Origin: Novosphingobium subterraneum | GTDB taxonomy: Bacteria > Pseudomonadota > Alphaproteobacteria > Sphingomonadales > Sphingomonadaceae | Direction: 5' to 3' | DNA: 64,000 bases | NCBI RefSeq assembly: GCF_000807925.1 | Contig: NZ_JRVC01000006.1 | Coordinates: forward strand, 62,001-126,000 | Shown: piece by piece, positions 17,223 through 28,381 of the stretch | How positions within the stretch are numbered: the stretch's first letter is position 1 | Layout: each line of letters opens with the position of its first letter | The notes under the pieces: generated by a model | Seen by the model: the letters and a program-made list of their open reading frames with translations, nothing else | What the model was told of the DNA's origin: nothing | Database searches by the model: none | Made by a program: the position numbers and the translations under genes

Positions 17223-17968
17223 GCCGCGACGGCCTCGTAGCCGTGCTCTTCGAGTTCGAGCGCCAGTTCAGGCCCGCCGCTCTTGACGATGCGGCCGCCG
17301 GCAAGGACGTGGACAAAGTCGGGTTTCACGTAATCGAGCAGGCGCTGGTAGTGGGTGATCAGCAGCACGGCCTTTTCGGGCTTGCGCATGATCGCGTTGA
17401 TGCCTTCGCCGCAGATGCGCAGGGCGTCGATGTCGAGCCCGGAATCGGTTTCATCGAGGATGGCGATCTTGGGATCGAGAATGCCCATCTGGACCATCTC
17501 GGCACGCTTCTTCTCACCGCCCGAAAAGCCGACGTTCACCGGGCGCTTGAGCATGTCCATGTCCATGCGCAGCAGGCCCGCCTTCTCCTTGGCCAGCTTG
17601 AGGAATTCGCCCCCCGAAAGGGGTGCCTCGCCGCGTGCCTTGCGCTGGGCATTGGCGGATTCGCGCAGGAACTGCACGAAGGACACGCCGGGGATCTCGA
17701 CCGGGTACTGGAAGCCGAGAAACAGGCCCGCCGCCGCGCGTTCATGCGGTTCGAGTTCGAACAGGTCGGTGCCATCCAATGTGGCGGTGCCGCCGGTCAC
17801 TTCATAACCGGGCCGCCCGCCGAGCGTGTAGCCGAGCGTGGACTTGCCCGCGCCGTTCGGCCCCATGATCGCGTGGATCTCACCCGCGTTGATGGTGAGC
17901 GACAGACCCTTGAGGATCGGCTTGTCGGCAACGGTGGCCTGGAGGTTCTGGATTTCGAGCATGGTCAT
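17219..17968 (-). CDS. sufC: SUF system ATPase SufC
   Basis: ABC-type ATPase of the SufBCD complex, 249 aa, cytoplasmic. Walker A GPNGAGKST is at residues 36-44. The ABC signature is the SufC-specific SGGEKKRAEMVQM (about 149-161), followed by Walker B KIAILDETDSGLDID with the catalytic Glu replaced in the usual SufC manner (DETDSGLD). The gene overlaps sufD by 4 bp and lies 5 bp after the DUF559 gene. Confidence 0.97.
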   Translation of the reverse strand: MTMLEIQNLQATVADKPILKGLSLTINAGEIHAIMGPNGAGKSTLGYTLGGRPGYEVTGGTATLDGTDLFELEPHERAAAGLFLGFQYPVEIPGVSFVQFLRESANAQRKARGEAPLSGGEFLKLAKEKAGLLRMDMDMLKRPVNVGFSGGEKKRAEMVQMGILDPKIAILDETDSGLDIDALRICGEGINAIMRKPEKAVLLITHYQRLLDYVKPDFVHVLAGGRIVKSGGPELALELEEHGYEAVAA

Positions 17969-17973
17969 CTCTC

Positions 17974-18495
17974 TCAGTCGCGAGCCCGGGTGTGGGGGCT
18001 GCGCTGCGGGCGGGCGCCGGAGCGCGAATAGGACGGACGCGAAGGACGCGAGGCCGCGCGCAACTCATCGTACCGGGCCTTCATCTCGCGCAGGACGGCA
18101 GCGCAGGCGCCTTCAGGATCGCCGAGTACTTCGGCAGCATCATAGCGGATGACCTTGATGCCGACTTCGGCAAGACTGGCATCGCGGCGGCGCTCAAGCT
18201 CCGGCGCATCGCCACGGTCAAGCGCGACGACCAGCTTCAGCGACTGGCTCGCGAAATCGACGATGGCCGAACCGATCACGGCGTAGCGCTTGAACTTGTA
18301 CTTTCCGAGATCTTCCTTCGCCAGTTCCTCGGCCAGCGCGAGGTGAGCCTCGTCCGGTTCGCGGCGCAACTGGCGCGCCATGTCGTGGATCGCATCGAGG
18401 CGCGAACCGGAAATGGCCCAGCCGCGACCCTTCTTCTGGATCTTGGGCGCTTCGGCACGTTCGCCGACGGGGCGGAGGGTAAGAGTCTTCTTCAA
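17974..18495 (-). CDS. DUF559-domain (VSR-like endonuclease fold) protein inside the suf operon
   Basis: 173-aa protein. The region from about residue 72 to 140 matches the DUF559 pattern: [20 protein letters not shown], then [10 protein letters not shown], and [16 protein letters not shown]559 proteins share a restriction-endonuclease-like (Vsr-type) fold. The strong acidic nuclease motif is only partly kept (DF and LDRGD). The N-terminus is basic and the C-terminus is an Arg/Ser/Pro tail. It overlaps sufB by 4 bp and precedes sufC by 5 bp, so it is embedded in the SUF operon. Its role there is unknown. Confidence 0.82.
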   Translation of the reverse strand: MKKTLTLRPVGERAEAPKIQKKGRGWAISGSRLDAIHDMARQLRREPDEAHLALAEELAKEDLGKYKFKRYAVIGSAIVDFASQSLKLVVALDRGDAPELERRRDASLAEVGIKVIRYDAAEVLGDPEGACAAVLREMKARYDELRAASRPSRPSYSRSGARPQRSPHTRARD

Positions 18496-19973
18496 CCAAC
18501 TGATCCTTCAAGGCTGATACCCAGCAGCTTCTGCGCTTCGACTGCGAATTCCATCGGCAGTTGCTGCAGCACCTCGCGGGCGAAGCCGTTGACGATCAGG
18601 GCGACGGCGCTTTCCTGATCGAGGCCGCGCTGCATGGCGTAGAACAGCTGGTCGTCGCTGATCTTGCTGGTGGTGGCTTCGTGTTCGATCGTGGCGCTGG
18701 GGTTGCGCACTTCGATATAGGGCACGGTGTGCGCGCCGCATTCTGCGCCGAGCAGCAGGCTGTCGCACTGCGTGAAGTTGCGCACACCTTCTGCCTGCGG
18801 GGCCACGCGGACGAGGCCGCGATATGTGTTGTTCGACTTGCCCGCAGAGATGCCCTTCGACACGATCGTCGAGCGCGACCCCTTGCCGTTGTGGATCATC
18901 TTGGTTCCGGTATCGGCCTGCTGGTAGTTGTTGGTGACGGCAACCGAGTAGAACTCGCCCACGGAATCCTCGCCGTTCAGGACGCAGGACGGATACTTCC
19001 AAGTTATCGCCGAGCCGGTTTCGACCTGCGTCCACGAGACCTTGGAGCGGGCACCCTGGCACAGCGCGCGCTTGGTGACGAAGTTGTAGATGCCGCCCTT
19101 GCCTTCCGCGTCACCGGGATACCAGTTCTGGACGGTCGAGTATTTGATCTCGGCATCATCGAGCGCGACGAGTTCCACGACGGCGGCGTGAAGCTGGTTT
19201 TCATCGCGCTGCGGGGCGGTGCAGCCTTCGAGGTAGGAGACGTAACTGCCCTTGTCGGCGACGATCAGGGTGCGCTCGAACTGGCCCGTGTTCTCCGCGT
19301 TGATGCGAAAATAGGTCGAGAGCTCCATCGGGCAGCGCACGCCCTCGGGGATGTAGACGAAGGTGCCGTCAGAAAAGACCGCGCAGTTGAGCGTGGCGAA
19401 GTAGTTGTCGTGCATCGGCACGACCTTGCCGAGCCACTTCTTCACGAGGTCCGGATATTCGCGGATCGCCTCGGAGATCGAGCGGAAGATCACGCCTGCC
19501 GCTTCCAGCTCCTTGCGGAAGGTGGTCGCGACACTGACGGAATCGAACACGGCGTCGACGGCAATCTTGCGCGCCCCCTCGACGCCGGCGAGCACCTTCT
19601 GCTCCTCCAGTGGAATGCCGAGCTTTTCATAGACGCGCAGGATTTCGGGATCGACCTCGTCAAGGCTGCCGAGCTTGGGCTTGGCCTTGGGCGCGGCCCA
19701 GTAATAGGCGTCCTGATAGTCGATCGGCGGGATGTTCAGCTTTGCCCAATCGGGCGTGGGCATGGTCAGCCAGTGGCGATAGGCCTTGAGGCGCCATTCG
19801 AGCATCCATTCCGGCTCGTCCTTCTTGGCCGAGATGTAGCGGACGGTGTCCTCGGACAGGCCCTTGGGCCCGTACTCCTGCTCGATATCGGACGACCAGC
19901 CATGCTCGTACTCGGCGACCTTTGCAGCGGCCTCGCGCGCGGCCTGATCCTTGATTTCGACGTTCTCGGTCAT
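18492..19973 (-). CDS. sufB: SufB, SUF scaffold core subunit
   Basis: Core scaffold of SufBCD on which Fe-S clusters assemble, 493 aa, full length. I chose the ATG at 19973 ([10 protein letters not shown]), which overlaps the regulator stop (19970-19973). A longer frame upstream runs into the regulator gene. The conserved [17 protein letters not shown] and [18 protein letters not shown] segments are present, as is [19 protein letters not shown] with the key cysteine. [16 protein letters not shown] contains the functional glutamate. It is the first enzyme gene after the Rrf2 regulator. Confidence 0.97.
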   Translation of the reverse strand: MTENVEIKDQAAREAAAKVAEYEHGWSSDIEQEYGPKGLSEDTVRYISAKKDEPEWMLEWRLKAYRHWLTMPTPDWAKLNIPPIDYQDAYYWAAPKAKPKLGSLDEVDPEILRVYEKLGIPLEEQKVLAGVEGARKIAVDAVFDSVSVATTFRKELEAAGVIFRSISEAIREYPDLVKKWLGKVVPMHDNYFATLNCAVFSDGTFVYIPEGVRCPMELSTYFRINAENTGQFERTLIVADKGSYVSYLEGCTAPQRDENQLHAAVVELVALDDAEIKYSTVQNWYPGDAEGKGGIYNFVTKRALCQGARSKVSWTQVETGSAITWKYPSCVLNGEDSVGEFYSVAVTNNYQQADTGTKMIHNGKGSRSTIVSKGISAGKSNNTYRGLVRVAPQAEGVRNFTQCDSLLLGAECGAHTVPYIEVRNPSATIEHEATTSKISDDQLFYAMQRGLDQESAVALIVNGFAREVLQQLPMEFAVEAQKLLGISLEGSVG

Positions 19974-20401
19974 GCCATAACCTCCGTCACCGCTGCGGCA
20001 GGACGGGACAATTGGGTGAGCGGTATGCCCGCCAGCGCGCCGCGCAATGCGGCATCGACGGCAGGCCAGTGCGGACGGACGGTGCACGCGGATTCCAGCG
20101 TGCAATCATGGCGCCCATGCTCGCTGCAGGGCGTGAGCGCAATGGGGCCTTCCACGGCTTCGACGATATCGGCCAAAGTGATAGCTGCTGCCGGGCGCGC
20201 CAGCTTGAGCCCGCCACGCGCTCCACGGACAGACTTCAGCAGCCCTGCGGCCGAAAGCTTGCTGACCAGCTTCTGCACGGTCGGCGCCGGCAGGCCGGTT
20301 TCATCGGCGAGTTGTTGCGCACAGACGCGGCTCTGCCCGCAATGGCGCGCAGCGGCGGTCATCGTGACAACGGCGTAATCGGCCATGCTCGAAAGGCGCA
20401 T
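19970..20401 (-). CDS. Rrf2-family Fe-S regulator of the suf operon (IscR/SufR-like)
   Basis: 143-aa winged-helix regulator predicted to sense Fe-S status and control this SUF operon. I chose the ATG at 20401 ([12 protein letters not shown]), the typical Rrf2 start. The GTG at 20446 is an alternative that has CCGGA close upstream. The recognition helix region is [20 protein letters not shown] (about 36-55). Three cysteines, Cys92, Cys100 and Cys106 ([16 protein letters not shown]), match the cluster ligands of IscR-type proteins. A possible -10 (TAGATA, 20458-20453) with TTGTGC 17 bp upstream would start transcription near 20446. Confidence 0.93.
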   Translation of the reverse strand: MRLSSMADYAVVTMTAAARHCGQSRVCAQQLADETGLPAPTVQKLVSKLSAAGLLKSVRGARGGLKLARPAAAITLADIVEAVEGPIALTPCSEHGRHDCTLESACTVRPHWPAVDAALRGALAGIPLTQLSRPAAAVTEVMA

Positions 20402-20523
20402 CTGCAAGGGTCCCGGTTGCGGCCCGCGCAAATCGGACCGAATCACTCCGGTTATCTAGGCGCGGAGCCTTCCCTGCACAAGCGGGCGCTCGTCCAAAAA
20501 GAGAGCGGAAAAAAATGGGCGGC

Positions 20524-20561
20524 AAAAAAGGGCGGCCGAGCCCAATGGGTCATCGGCCGCC
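20524..20561 (-). terminator. Intrinsic terminator on the minus strand
   Basis: The stem GGCGGCCGA (20531-20539) pairs perfectly over 9 bp with TCGGCCGCC (20553-20561). The loop contains a further GCCC/GGGT pairing. On the minus strand the hairpin is followed by a run of six T (20529-20524). No protein gene on that strand ends here, because pyrD upstream is on the plus strand. It therefore points to a separate short transcript. Confidence 0.75.
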
Positions 20562-20635
20562 TCAAAGTCGAGAACTCGTTGCATAACTGCACCGAGCCCT
20601 TCGGGTCGCAGCGCCTTACTAAGCAGAAGCCCTTG
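20524..20635 (-). ncRNA. Candidate small RNA upstream of the suf operon
   Basis: A roughly 112-nt transcript is predicted from a near-consensus promoter (20642-20671) to a strong intrinsic terminator (20561-20524), all on the minus strand and with no convincing reading frame. Inside, CCCGAAGGG can form a small hairpin within CTGC...GCAG. The base composition (A/T-richer, C/G run-free) differs from the coding sequence on both sides. I recognise no known RNA family in it: it lacks 6S, SRP and tmRNA signatures. Confidence 0.5.
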
Positions 20636-20641
20636 CAGAGA

Positions 20642-20671
20642 ATTGTATGGATTCGACAATTCCGGTGGCAA
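20642..20671 (-). promoter_or_regulatory. Sigma-70-like promoter with internal palindrome
   Basis: On the minus strand, TTGCCA (20671-20666) and TACAAT (20647-20642) each match the sigma-70 consensus in five of six positions, 18 bp apart. GAATTGT/ACAATTC (20640-20646 and 20656-20662) forms a 7-bp inverted repeat over the spacer and -10, which could be an operator. This is the best-looking promoter in the intergenic region and drives the small RNA candidate. Confidence 0.5.
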
Positions 20672-20845
20672 ATGCGCAACATACCAAGCGCAATCCATTA
20701 CAATTGCTGTCAGATTCGAGAAGAACAGGCTTGGCCGACAGAAGATAACGTCGCAAAGACTCGCCGGGGTGGTCCGGCGGCATGGCGCATCGGAATTGAC
20801 CCCGATTCGACCTTCACCATTCGCAGAACCCGGAACCGTTTGCCC

Positions 20846-21895
20846 GTGACGCCATATTCGCTGCTGCGCCCCCTGATTTTCCGGATCCCTGCCGAACCTG
20901 CGCATCGCCTGACCATCCGCGCACTCGCGATCAATCCGCCTTCGGGCAGACTGGCCCCCACGCCCAATCTCGCCCAGCGCATCGCCGGCATCGCCTTCCC
21001 CAACCCGCTGGGCATGGCCCCGGGGTTCGACAAGAATGCCGAAGTGCCCGACGCCATGCTCGGGCTGGGGTTTGGCTTTGTCGAAGTGGGCACGGTCACG
21101 CCCCTGCCGCAGGAAGGCAATCCCAAGCCGCGGCTGTTCCGCCTGATCGAGGATCGGGCCGTGATCAATCGGATGGGCTTCAACAACGAAGGCGCGCAGG
21201 CCGTGACCAACCGCCTGATCCGACGCCGTGAGACGGGCAAGCACGGACTGCCGGGCATCGTTGGCGTGAACATCGGCGCGAACAAGGACTCGGCCGACCG
21301 CATTGCCGACTATGCTCAGATGACCCGGCTGATGGCCCCGCTGGCATCGTATCTCACCGTCAACATCTCGTCGCCCAACACGCCGGGCCTTCGGGCGCTG
21401 CAGGATGAAGGCGCCCTTTCGGCGCTGCTCGACGGCGTGATCGAGGCGCGCGGCAACATGAACGTGCCGATCTTCCTGAAGCTTGCGCCCGATCTCGAAC
21501 CGTCGGACATCGATGCGATCTGCCGCATCGCTCTTGAAAAGCGGCTCGCCGCATTGATCGTTTCGAATACCACGATCACCCGGCCGGCCTTGCGCTCGGC
21601 CCATGCCGGGGAAGCTGGCGGCCTCTCGGGCGAACCGCTGCGCGAACTTGCGCTGCAGCGTCTGCGCGATTTCCGCAAGGCAAGTGGCGGCGCGATTCCC
21701 CTGATCGGCGTGGGCGGTATTGCAACGGTTGATGATGCCTGGGCCCGCATCCGGGCCGGTGCCAGCCTGATCCAGATCTACAGCGCAATGGTCTTCGAGG
21801 GCCCCGGTCTTGCCAGGCGCCTGGTCGCAGGACTTGAACGGAAGGTCCGCGAAGCCGGCATGACGTCCATTGCCGAGGCGGTCGGCACCGAATAG
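20846..21895 (+). CDS. pyrD: Dihydroorotate dehydrogenase (quinone), class 2
   Basis: Membrane-associated flavoenzyme of pyrimidine synthesis that oxidises dihydroorotate to orotate with ubiquinone, 349 aa. I chose the GTG at 20846 (MTPYSLLRPLIFRIPAEPAH), since homologues start with this amphipathic quinone-site helix. The open frame continues far upstream without conservation. Visible signatures are NPLGMAPGFDKNAEVPDAM (FMN region), NRMGFNNEGAQ, VNIGANKDS, and YLTVNISSPNTPGLRALQ with the class 2 catalytic Ser. ISNTTITRPAL and LIGVGGI are the phosphate-binding loops. The gamma-glutamyltransferase gene starts nine bases later. Confidence 0.95.
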   Translation: MTPYSLLRPLIFRIPAEPAHRLTIRALAINPPSGRLAPTPNLAQRIAGIAFPNPLGMAPGFDKNAEVPDAMLGLGFGFVEVGTVTPLPQEGNPKPRLFRLIEDRAVINRMGFNNEGAQAVTNRLIRRRETGKHGLPGIVGVNIGANKDSADRIADYAQMTRLMAPLASYLTVNISSPNTPGLRALQDEGALSALLDGVIEARGNMNVPIFLKLAPDLEPSDIDAICRIALEKRLAALIVSNTTITRPALRSAHAGEAGGLSGEPLRELALQRLRDFRKASGGAIPLIGVGGIATVDDAWARIRAGASLIQIYSAMVFEGPGLARRLVAGLERKVREAGMTSIAEAVGTE

Positions 21896-21904
21896 CAAGG
21901 GGGC

Positions 21905-23671
21905 ATGTCAGTCCCCCGCCTCCTTAAATCCGCCAGCTTGGCCACGCCGCTCGCTGCATTGCTCGTCAGCGGCTGCGTTCCGCCACCCAGCGCGACAGTT
22001 GCTCCACCTCGAACGGCGCCGCTGGCGGCTGCGGCAGACGGTATCCCGGTGGACAGCGCGGGCCTCGTGTCCGCTGCAGATCCGCGCGCTGCCGAAGCTG
22101 GCGTGCAGATGCTCCGCCTTGGTGGCAGCGCAACCGACGCTGCCATAGCCACCATGCTGGCGCTGACCGTGGTAGAACCGCAGAGTTCCGGAATCGGTGG
22201 CGGCGGCTTCCTCGTGCTGGGCGATGCTGCAGGGCAGGTCGAGACGATCGATGGCCGCGAAACGGCTCCGAAGGCGGCGACTCCTCAGTGGTTCTATGCC
22301 GATGGCAAGCCGCTGGCTTACCGCGACGCAATACCGGGTGGTCGCAGCGTCGGCGTGCCGGGGAACTTGCGACTCGCCGCGCTGGCGCATAACGGCAAAG
22401 GCAGGCTGTCGTGGCGAACACTGTTCCAGCCGGCGATCCGCCTGGCCCGCGAAGGGTTTGAGATCACGCCGCGCCTGCGGACCATCCTGGCTGCGGCCAG
22501 CCGCACCGGCGCGCTCGATCCGGAGGCAAGTGCCTTGTACTATGGCTCGGACGGGCAGCCGCTCGCGGTCGGCACACTTGTGCGCAACCCTGCGCTGGCC
22601 GCCACACTCGAAACGGTTGCTGCACGCGGTGCCGACAGCTTCTATGCAGGCGAGAACGCCACCCTGATTGCGTCCAAGGTGGGCACGGCGCCGCGCAATC
22701 CTTCACCGATGACGACAGCCGACATCGCTGGATACAGGGCCATCGCCCGGCCGCCTGTCTGCGGCCAGTATCGCGTCTGGCGCATCTGCGGAATGGGGCC
22801 GCCTTCCTCGGGCGCGACCACCGTTTTCGCCATCCTGAAGCAGCTCGAACGCTTCGACATGAAGGCGCTCGGGCCAGCCAACCCGGTTTCATGGCACCTG
22901 ATCGCGGAGTCGCAGCGCCTCGCCTATGCTGACCGCGACCAGTATCTGGCCGACAGCGATTTCGTTTCGGTCCCGGTCTCAGGGCTGACCGATCCTGCCT
23001 ATCTCGCCTCGCGCTCGGCCCTGATTTCCGAAACCACATCGCTCGGACTCGTGACGCCGGGCACCCCGCCGGGAGCCAGGTTGGCCTTCGCCAAGGCCGA
23101 TCCGCAGGAAGAGAACGGCACGACGCACTTCGTGGCGGTCGATCGCTGGGGCAATGCCGCAAGCTATACATCGACCATCGAAGGTCCGTTCGGGTCGGGT
23201 CTGATGGTGGGCGGCTATTATCTCAACAACGAGCTGACCGATTTCAACATCGTGCCGGACAAGGACGGCAAGCCGACCGCCAATCGCATTGAGGCGGGAA
23301 AGCGACCGCGCAGTTCGATGTCGCCGACGCTGATCTATGGGCCGGACGGCAAATTGCGCCTTGCCATCGGCGCGGCCGGTGGCGTGACGATCCCCGCGCA
23401 AGTGGCCAAGGCGATCATTGGCGTGCTCGACTGGAACCTCTCGGCCCGCGACGCGATTGCGCTGCCGGTGATCTTTGCGCCGGGCGGCGACATGGTCTTC
23501 GTCGAGAAGGGCACGAGCCTTGAAGCGATGATCCCGACCTTGCAGCAGCTTGGCCATGCGCAAGTTCTGGCGCGGCCACCGTCTTTCAAGGCCAATGCCA
23601 TAGAGCGCGTTGGCGACCGTTGGCGGGGCGCAGCTGATCCCCGCAGCGAGGGCGCGGCCGTCGCCCCTTGA
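21905..23671 (+). CDS. ggt: Gamma-glutamyltransferase family protein (lipoprotein-type)
   Basis: 588-aa Ntn-hydrolase of the gamma-glutamyltranspeptidase family. It transfers or hydrolyses gamma-glutamyl groups of glutathione and related compounds. The N-terminus has a lipobox, LLVSGC (cleavage before Cys about residue 23), so it is probably a membrane-anchored periplasmic protein. The autocleavage site is ENGTTHFVAVD, whose first Thr (about residue 404) becomes the nucleophile. GIGGGGFLVL and SMSPTLIYGPDGKL are family hallmarks. The ATG at 21905 has GGGGG close upstream and follows pyrD by nine bases. Confidence 0.93.
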   Translation: MSVPRLLKSASLATPLAALLVSGCVPPPSATVAPPRTAPLAAAADGIPVDSAGLVSAADPRAAEAGVQMLRLGGSATDAAIATMLALTVVEPQSSGIGGGGFLVLGDAAGQVETIDGRETAPKAATPQWFYADGKPLAYRDAIPGGRSVGVPGNLRLAALAHNGKGRLSWRTLFQPAIRLAREGFEITPRLRTILAAASRTGALDPEASALYYGSDGQPLAVGTLVRNPALAATLETVAARGADSFYAGENATLIASKVGTAPRNPSPMTTADIAGYRAIARPPVCGQYRVWRICGMGPPSSGATTVFAILKQLERFDMKALGPANPVSWHLIAESQRLAYADRDQYLADSDFVSVPVSGLTDPAYLASRSALISETTSLGLVTPGTPPGARLAFAKADPQEENGTTHFVAVDRWGNAASYTSTIEGPFGSGLMVGGYYLNNELTDFNIVPDKDGKPTANRIEAGKRPRSSMSPTLIYGPDGKLRLAIGAAGGVTIPAQVAKAIIGVLDWNLSARDAIALPVIFAPGGDMVFVEKGTSLEAMIPTLQQLGHAQVLARPPSFKANAIERVGDRWRGAADPRSEGAAVAP

Positions 23672-23809
23672 GCGGCTTGATGCGGCGTTCGTGACCATTG
23701 GGGAACAGACTGGCGTGCGCGGTTGCCGTGACGGAACGAGGCCACTAGGTTCCCGTTAACCGGCAGGCGGTGATTGCTCCGCCATGCCAGAAGGGGCGAG
23801 GGTCAAGAC

Positions 23810-25627
<1,818 letters not shown>

Positions 25628-25631
25628 CCGC

Positions 25632-26384
25632 TTAGCGCCCCGCCATGGCCTTGACCCGCGCGAGATAGGTACGTCCAATCCGCTGGACCGAGCCATCGAC
25701 CAGCTCGGCGGACCACACGCCAAGGCCATCGTGCTTGAGCCCGGCGATACGGTCGCGCCGAACGATGGTCGAACGGTGCAGGCGGATGAACCGATCGGGA
25801 TCGAGGCGCGCTTCAAGACCCGCAATGGTATGAAGCATCATGTAACTGCGCTGTCCCGCGTGGAGCCGGACATAGTCACGCTCGGCATCGATCCGTTCGA
25901 GGTCCGACGCGGCGACGCGGATCAGTTCGGAGCGGTGCGGCACCCAGAACTCCTCGATCCACTCGCTCGGCGTCTTTTCCGGTGCCTGAGTCGCTTCGGC
26001 CGACGTGCTGCGGCGCGTCTGCGCGCGCTCTACCGCCCGCTCCAGCCGCTCCTGCGCGACAGGTTTGAGCACGTAGTCCACGGCATCGCAATCAAATGCC
26101 TCGACCGCAAAATCGTCATGCGCCGTTACGAACACGACCGCAGGCCGGTTGGCCAGTCCCGCCAGCGCCCTCGCCACGCCGAGCCCATCGACCTCGGGCA
26201 TGGTCATGTCGAGCAGGACGAGATCGGGATTGAGCGCTTCGATCAGGCGCAGGGCTGCAGCGCCATCGCTGGCCGTCCCCACCACCTGCAACGCCGGTAT
26301 ACGCGCGCACAGGATCTGCATCCGCTCGACAGCCAGCGGTTCGTCGTCAACAATCAGCGTGCGCAACTCAAGTCCCCTCAGCAC
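25632..26384 (-). CDS. LytTR-family response regulator
   Basis: 250-aa DNA-binding response regulator. The receiver domain (about 8-125) carries the acidic pair DDEP (residues 13-16), the phosphoacceptor Asp59 in LLDMTMPEVDG, and the switch Thr and Lys in VFVTAHDDF and YVLKPV. The LytTR domain occupies about 145-248 (FWVPHRSELIRVAASDLERI, RIDAERDYVRLH, RFIRLHRSTIVRRD). It overlaps the histidine kinase gene by 7 bp, making a LytS/LytR-type two-component pair. The GTG at 26384 is used. TTG at 26366 is an alternative with AGGGGA upstream. Confidence 0.93.
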   Translation of the reverse strand: MLRGLELRTLIVDDEPLAVERMQILCARIPALQVVGTASDGAAALRLIEALNPDLVLLDMTMPEVDGLGVARALAGLANRPAVVFVTAHDDFAVEAFDCDAVDYVLKPVAQERLERAVERAQTRRSTSAEATQAPEKTPSEWIEEFWVPHRSELIRVAASDLERIDAERDYVRLHAGQRSYMMLHTIAGLEARLDPDRFIRLHRSTIVRRDRIAGLKHDGLGVWSAELVDGSVQRIGRTYLARVKAMAGR

Positions 26385-28273
26385 TCGTTCCGGACGACCG
26401 GCATGGTCAGCACCGTTGCATAACCGCCAGCGGGAAGCGGCCCGCTTTCCACGCCGGCTCCATCCTCACCGAAACGGGCGGCAAGCCGGCTTCTGACATT
26501 GGCGATGCCGATGCCGGTACCACCGTTGGCAAAGCCCTCGCCAGGTCCGTCATCCGCCACCGTCAGGATGAGAAAGCCCCCGGCCTCGCGGGCGGTGATG
26601 CGGATGGTCACTGGTCGGATCGTGGTCGAGACAGCATACTTGATCGAGTTTTCGACCAGCGGCTGCAGGATCATGCCCGGTACGCAGGCGGTCATCAGAT
26701 CGTCCGGAATGTCGAACTCGCAGCGCAAACGCTCTGGAAAGCGCACCGCTTCGATGTCGAGGTAATGGCGCTGCAAGGCGATCTCGTCTTCCAGCGGCAT
26801 GTCTGCCGTGGGGTCGCCGGCAAGGCTGTGGCGATAGAAACGCGAGATTGACTGGATCATCCGCTCGGCCTGTTCGGTTCGCCCGACCATGACCAAAGCC
26901 GACAGGGAATTCAACGTGTTGAACAGGAAGTGCGGGTTCACCTGATAACGCAGCGACCGCAGCTCGGCAGCTTTCGCAGCCCGCGCATATTGCCCTTCGC
27001 GATACTCCGCGGCGCGCAGCTGTTCGCCATTGCCGAGCGCAAGATAGAGCGCAGCCCAGGCAATCAGCAGGAAGTAGCGGCCAAGCGCCACATCGGTCAG
27101 CTGACGCCAGAGCCCTTCATTCTCCACCGTCTGGCGAATGATGGTGACATGATCGGGACCGCGCAGGTCTTCAGTAACAGTCTCGGACGGGCTTGGCTGC
27201 GGCGCGTTTGCCACCTTTTCATCCCCTGCCCTGGCTGATTCCGCTTTCCGCTGCTCAGCAGCTGTCCGGGCTGTGGCGACCTCACGTGCCCGCACGGCCT
27301 GTGCCTTCTCCAGCGCCAGCTTTCGTGCCGCTTGCGCCCTCCTGAGAGCCTTGTCAGCCTCGCGGCGGGCCGTTTTGCGGATTTTGTCCCTTTCCGCGGC
27401 GGACAGCATCGGCGGGACTGGTGGTGCCGGGGGCGCCGCCGAAGCTGCCGAGGCCGGCGGTTCTACTGCGTCACTGATGCTCTCGACCTCACCGTCCTCG
27501 TCGACGGTGTAGACCTTGCCCCCGGTCCGCACTTCCGAGCGTCCATCGGCATATTGGCGGACAAACAGGCCGGGCTGGGAAATGACCATGCTGCCATCGG
27601 CGTCCTGCTTGATGCCGAAGTTCTTGAGCGCCTGGATCGTCGCTTCGTCGCCGACCTTGCGCAGCTCGGCAATGTCCTCTGCGCTAAGCAACGGCTCCAT
27701 CGACGGAGCGGCCTTGGGAGCGGGGGGGATCTCCGGTTGTGGCGGCGGTTCCGGCAAGTCGGGCTCGGGTGGCGCCGGAGGGATGAACCCTTCGTCAAGC
27801 ACGTCGACCAGGACATTGCCGGCCATGTCGTGGCGGATCTTCACCCCGGGCTTGCCTTGGCCGGTGGTCACGGTGGTCTGGGTCGTCGTCGTCGACTCAC
27901 CGTTTTCCTGCTGCCCCGGAGTGGTGCTGATCCGTTCGATCATGCGCTTCTCGACCGGAGCAAAGGCCCACTGGTTTACCGCTGCCAGAGCGAGTGCTGC
28001 GGGCAGCATGATGACCAGAGCTGCGGCAACGCGCGTGGCAAGGGGGCGCGCATCGAAGCGGCGGAGCAGTGGCCAGCAGGCAACCGTGACGACAATGCCG
28101 GCGAAGGTTACGAGCGCACGGCGCCAGAGCAGATCGGTAAAATCACCCAGCTCCACCACCAGCCCGCGGACCGTGATCAGAAGGAAGTAGCACAGCCACA
28201 ACGCCACGGCCGACAGGATCACCTGCCGGGCCGGAACGCGGGGGATACCGGGATCGATTTGCGACGACGTCAT
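26378..28273 (-). CDS. LytS/YehU-type sensor histidine kinase
   Basis: 631-aa inner-membrane sensor kinase (His_kinase PF06580 class). Three hydrophobic helices are near residues 20-40, 53-70 and 83-103, and a fourth is near 395-413. Between them lies a long soluble region with a Pro-rich stretch (about 160-200) and an Ala/Lys/Arg/Glu-rich coiled segment (about 285-365). The phosphoacceptor motif QVNPHFLFNTLNSLSALV is near residue 446. The ATPase domain shows ENSIKYAV and DDGPGEGFANGGTGIGIANV. It is co-transcribed with the LytTR regulator. The large internal domain is not recognised, so the signal is unknown. Confidence 0.92.
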   Translation of the reverse strand: MTSSQIDPGIPRVPARQVILSAVALWLCYFLLITVRGLVVELGDFTDLLWRRALVTFAGIVVTVACWPLLRRFDARPLATRVAAALVIMLPAALALAAVNQWAFAPVEKRMIERISTTPGQQENGESTTTTQTTVTTGQGKPGVKIRHDMAGNVLVDVLDEGFIPPAPPEPDLPEPPPQPEIPPAPKAAPSMEPLLSAEDIAELRKVGDEATIQALKNFGIKQDADGSMVISQPGLFVRQYADGRSEVRTGGKVYTVDEDGEVESISDAVEPPASAASAAPPAPPVPPMLSAAERDKIRKTARREADKALRRAQAARKLALEKAQAVRAREVATARTAAEQRKAESARAGDEKVANAPQPSPSETVTEDLRGPDHVTIIRQTVENEGLWRQLTDVALGRYFLLIAWAALYLALGNGEQLRAAEYREGQYARAAKAAELRSLRYQVNPHFLFNTLNSLSALVMVGRTEQAERMIQSISRFYRHSLAGDPTADMPLEDEIALQRHYLDIEAVRFPERLRCEFDIPDDLMTACVPGMILQPLVENSIKYAVSTTIRPVTIRITAREAGGFLILTVADDGPGEGFANGGTGIGIANVRSRLAARFGEDGAGVESGPLPAGGYATVLTMPVVRNEC

Positions 28274-28381
28274 CCCGCCGACCCTAAACGCGAACCGCCC
28301 GACACGCCATAACGGCGGTCGGGCGGCATAAGGCGTTCATGGAATTTATCGGGTGCGCCTCTGACATCCGTCAAAGGCTTG

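Noticed and set aside
20456..20700. Possible 80-aa protein on the minus strand (MDCAWYVAHLPPEL...) covering the small RNA candidate
   Set aside because: It is only the tail of a long frame antisense to pyrD. Codon use is unlike real genes here and it contains the terminator hairpin and T-runs.
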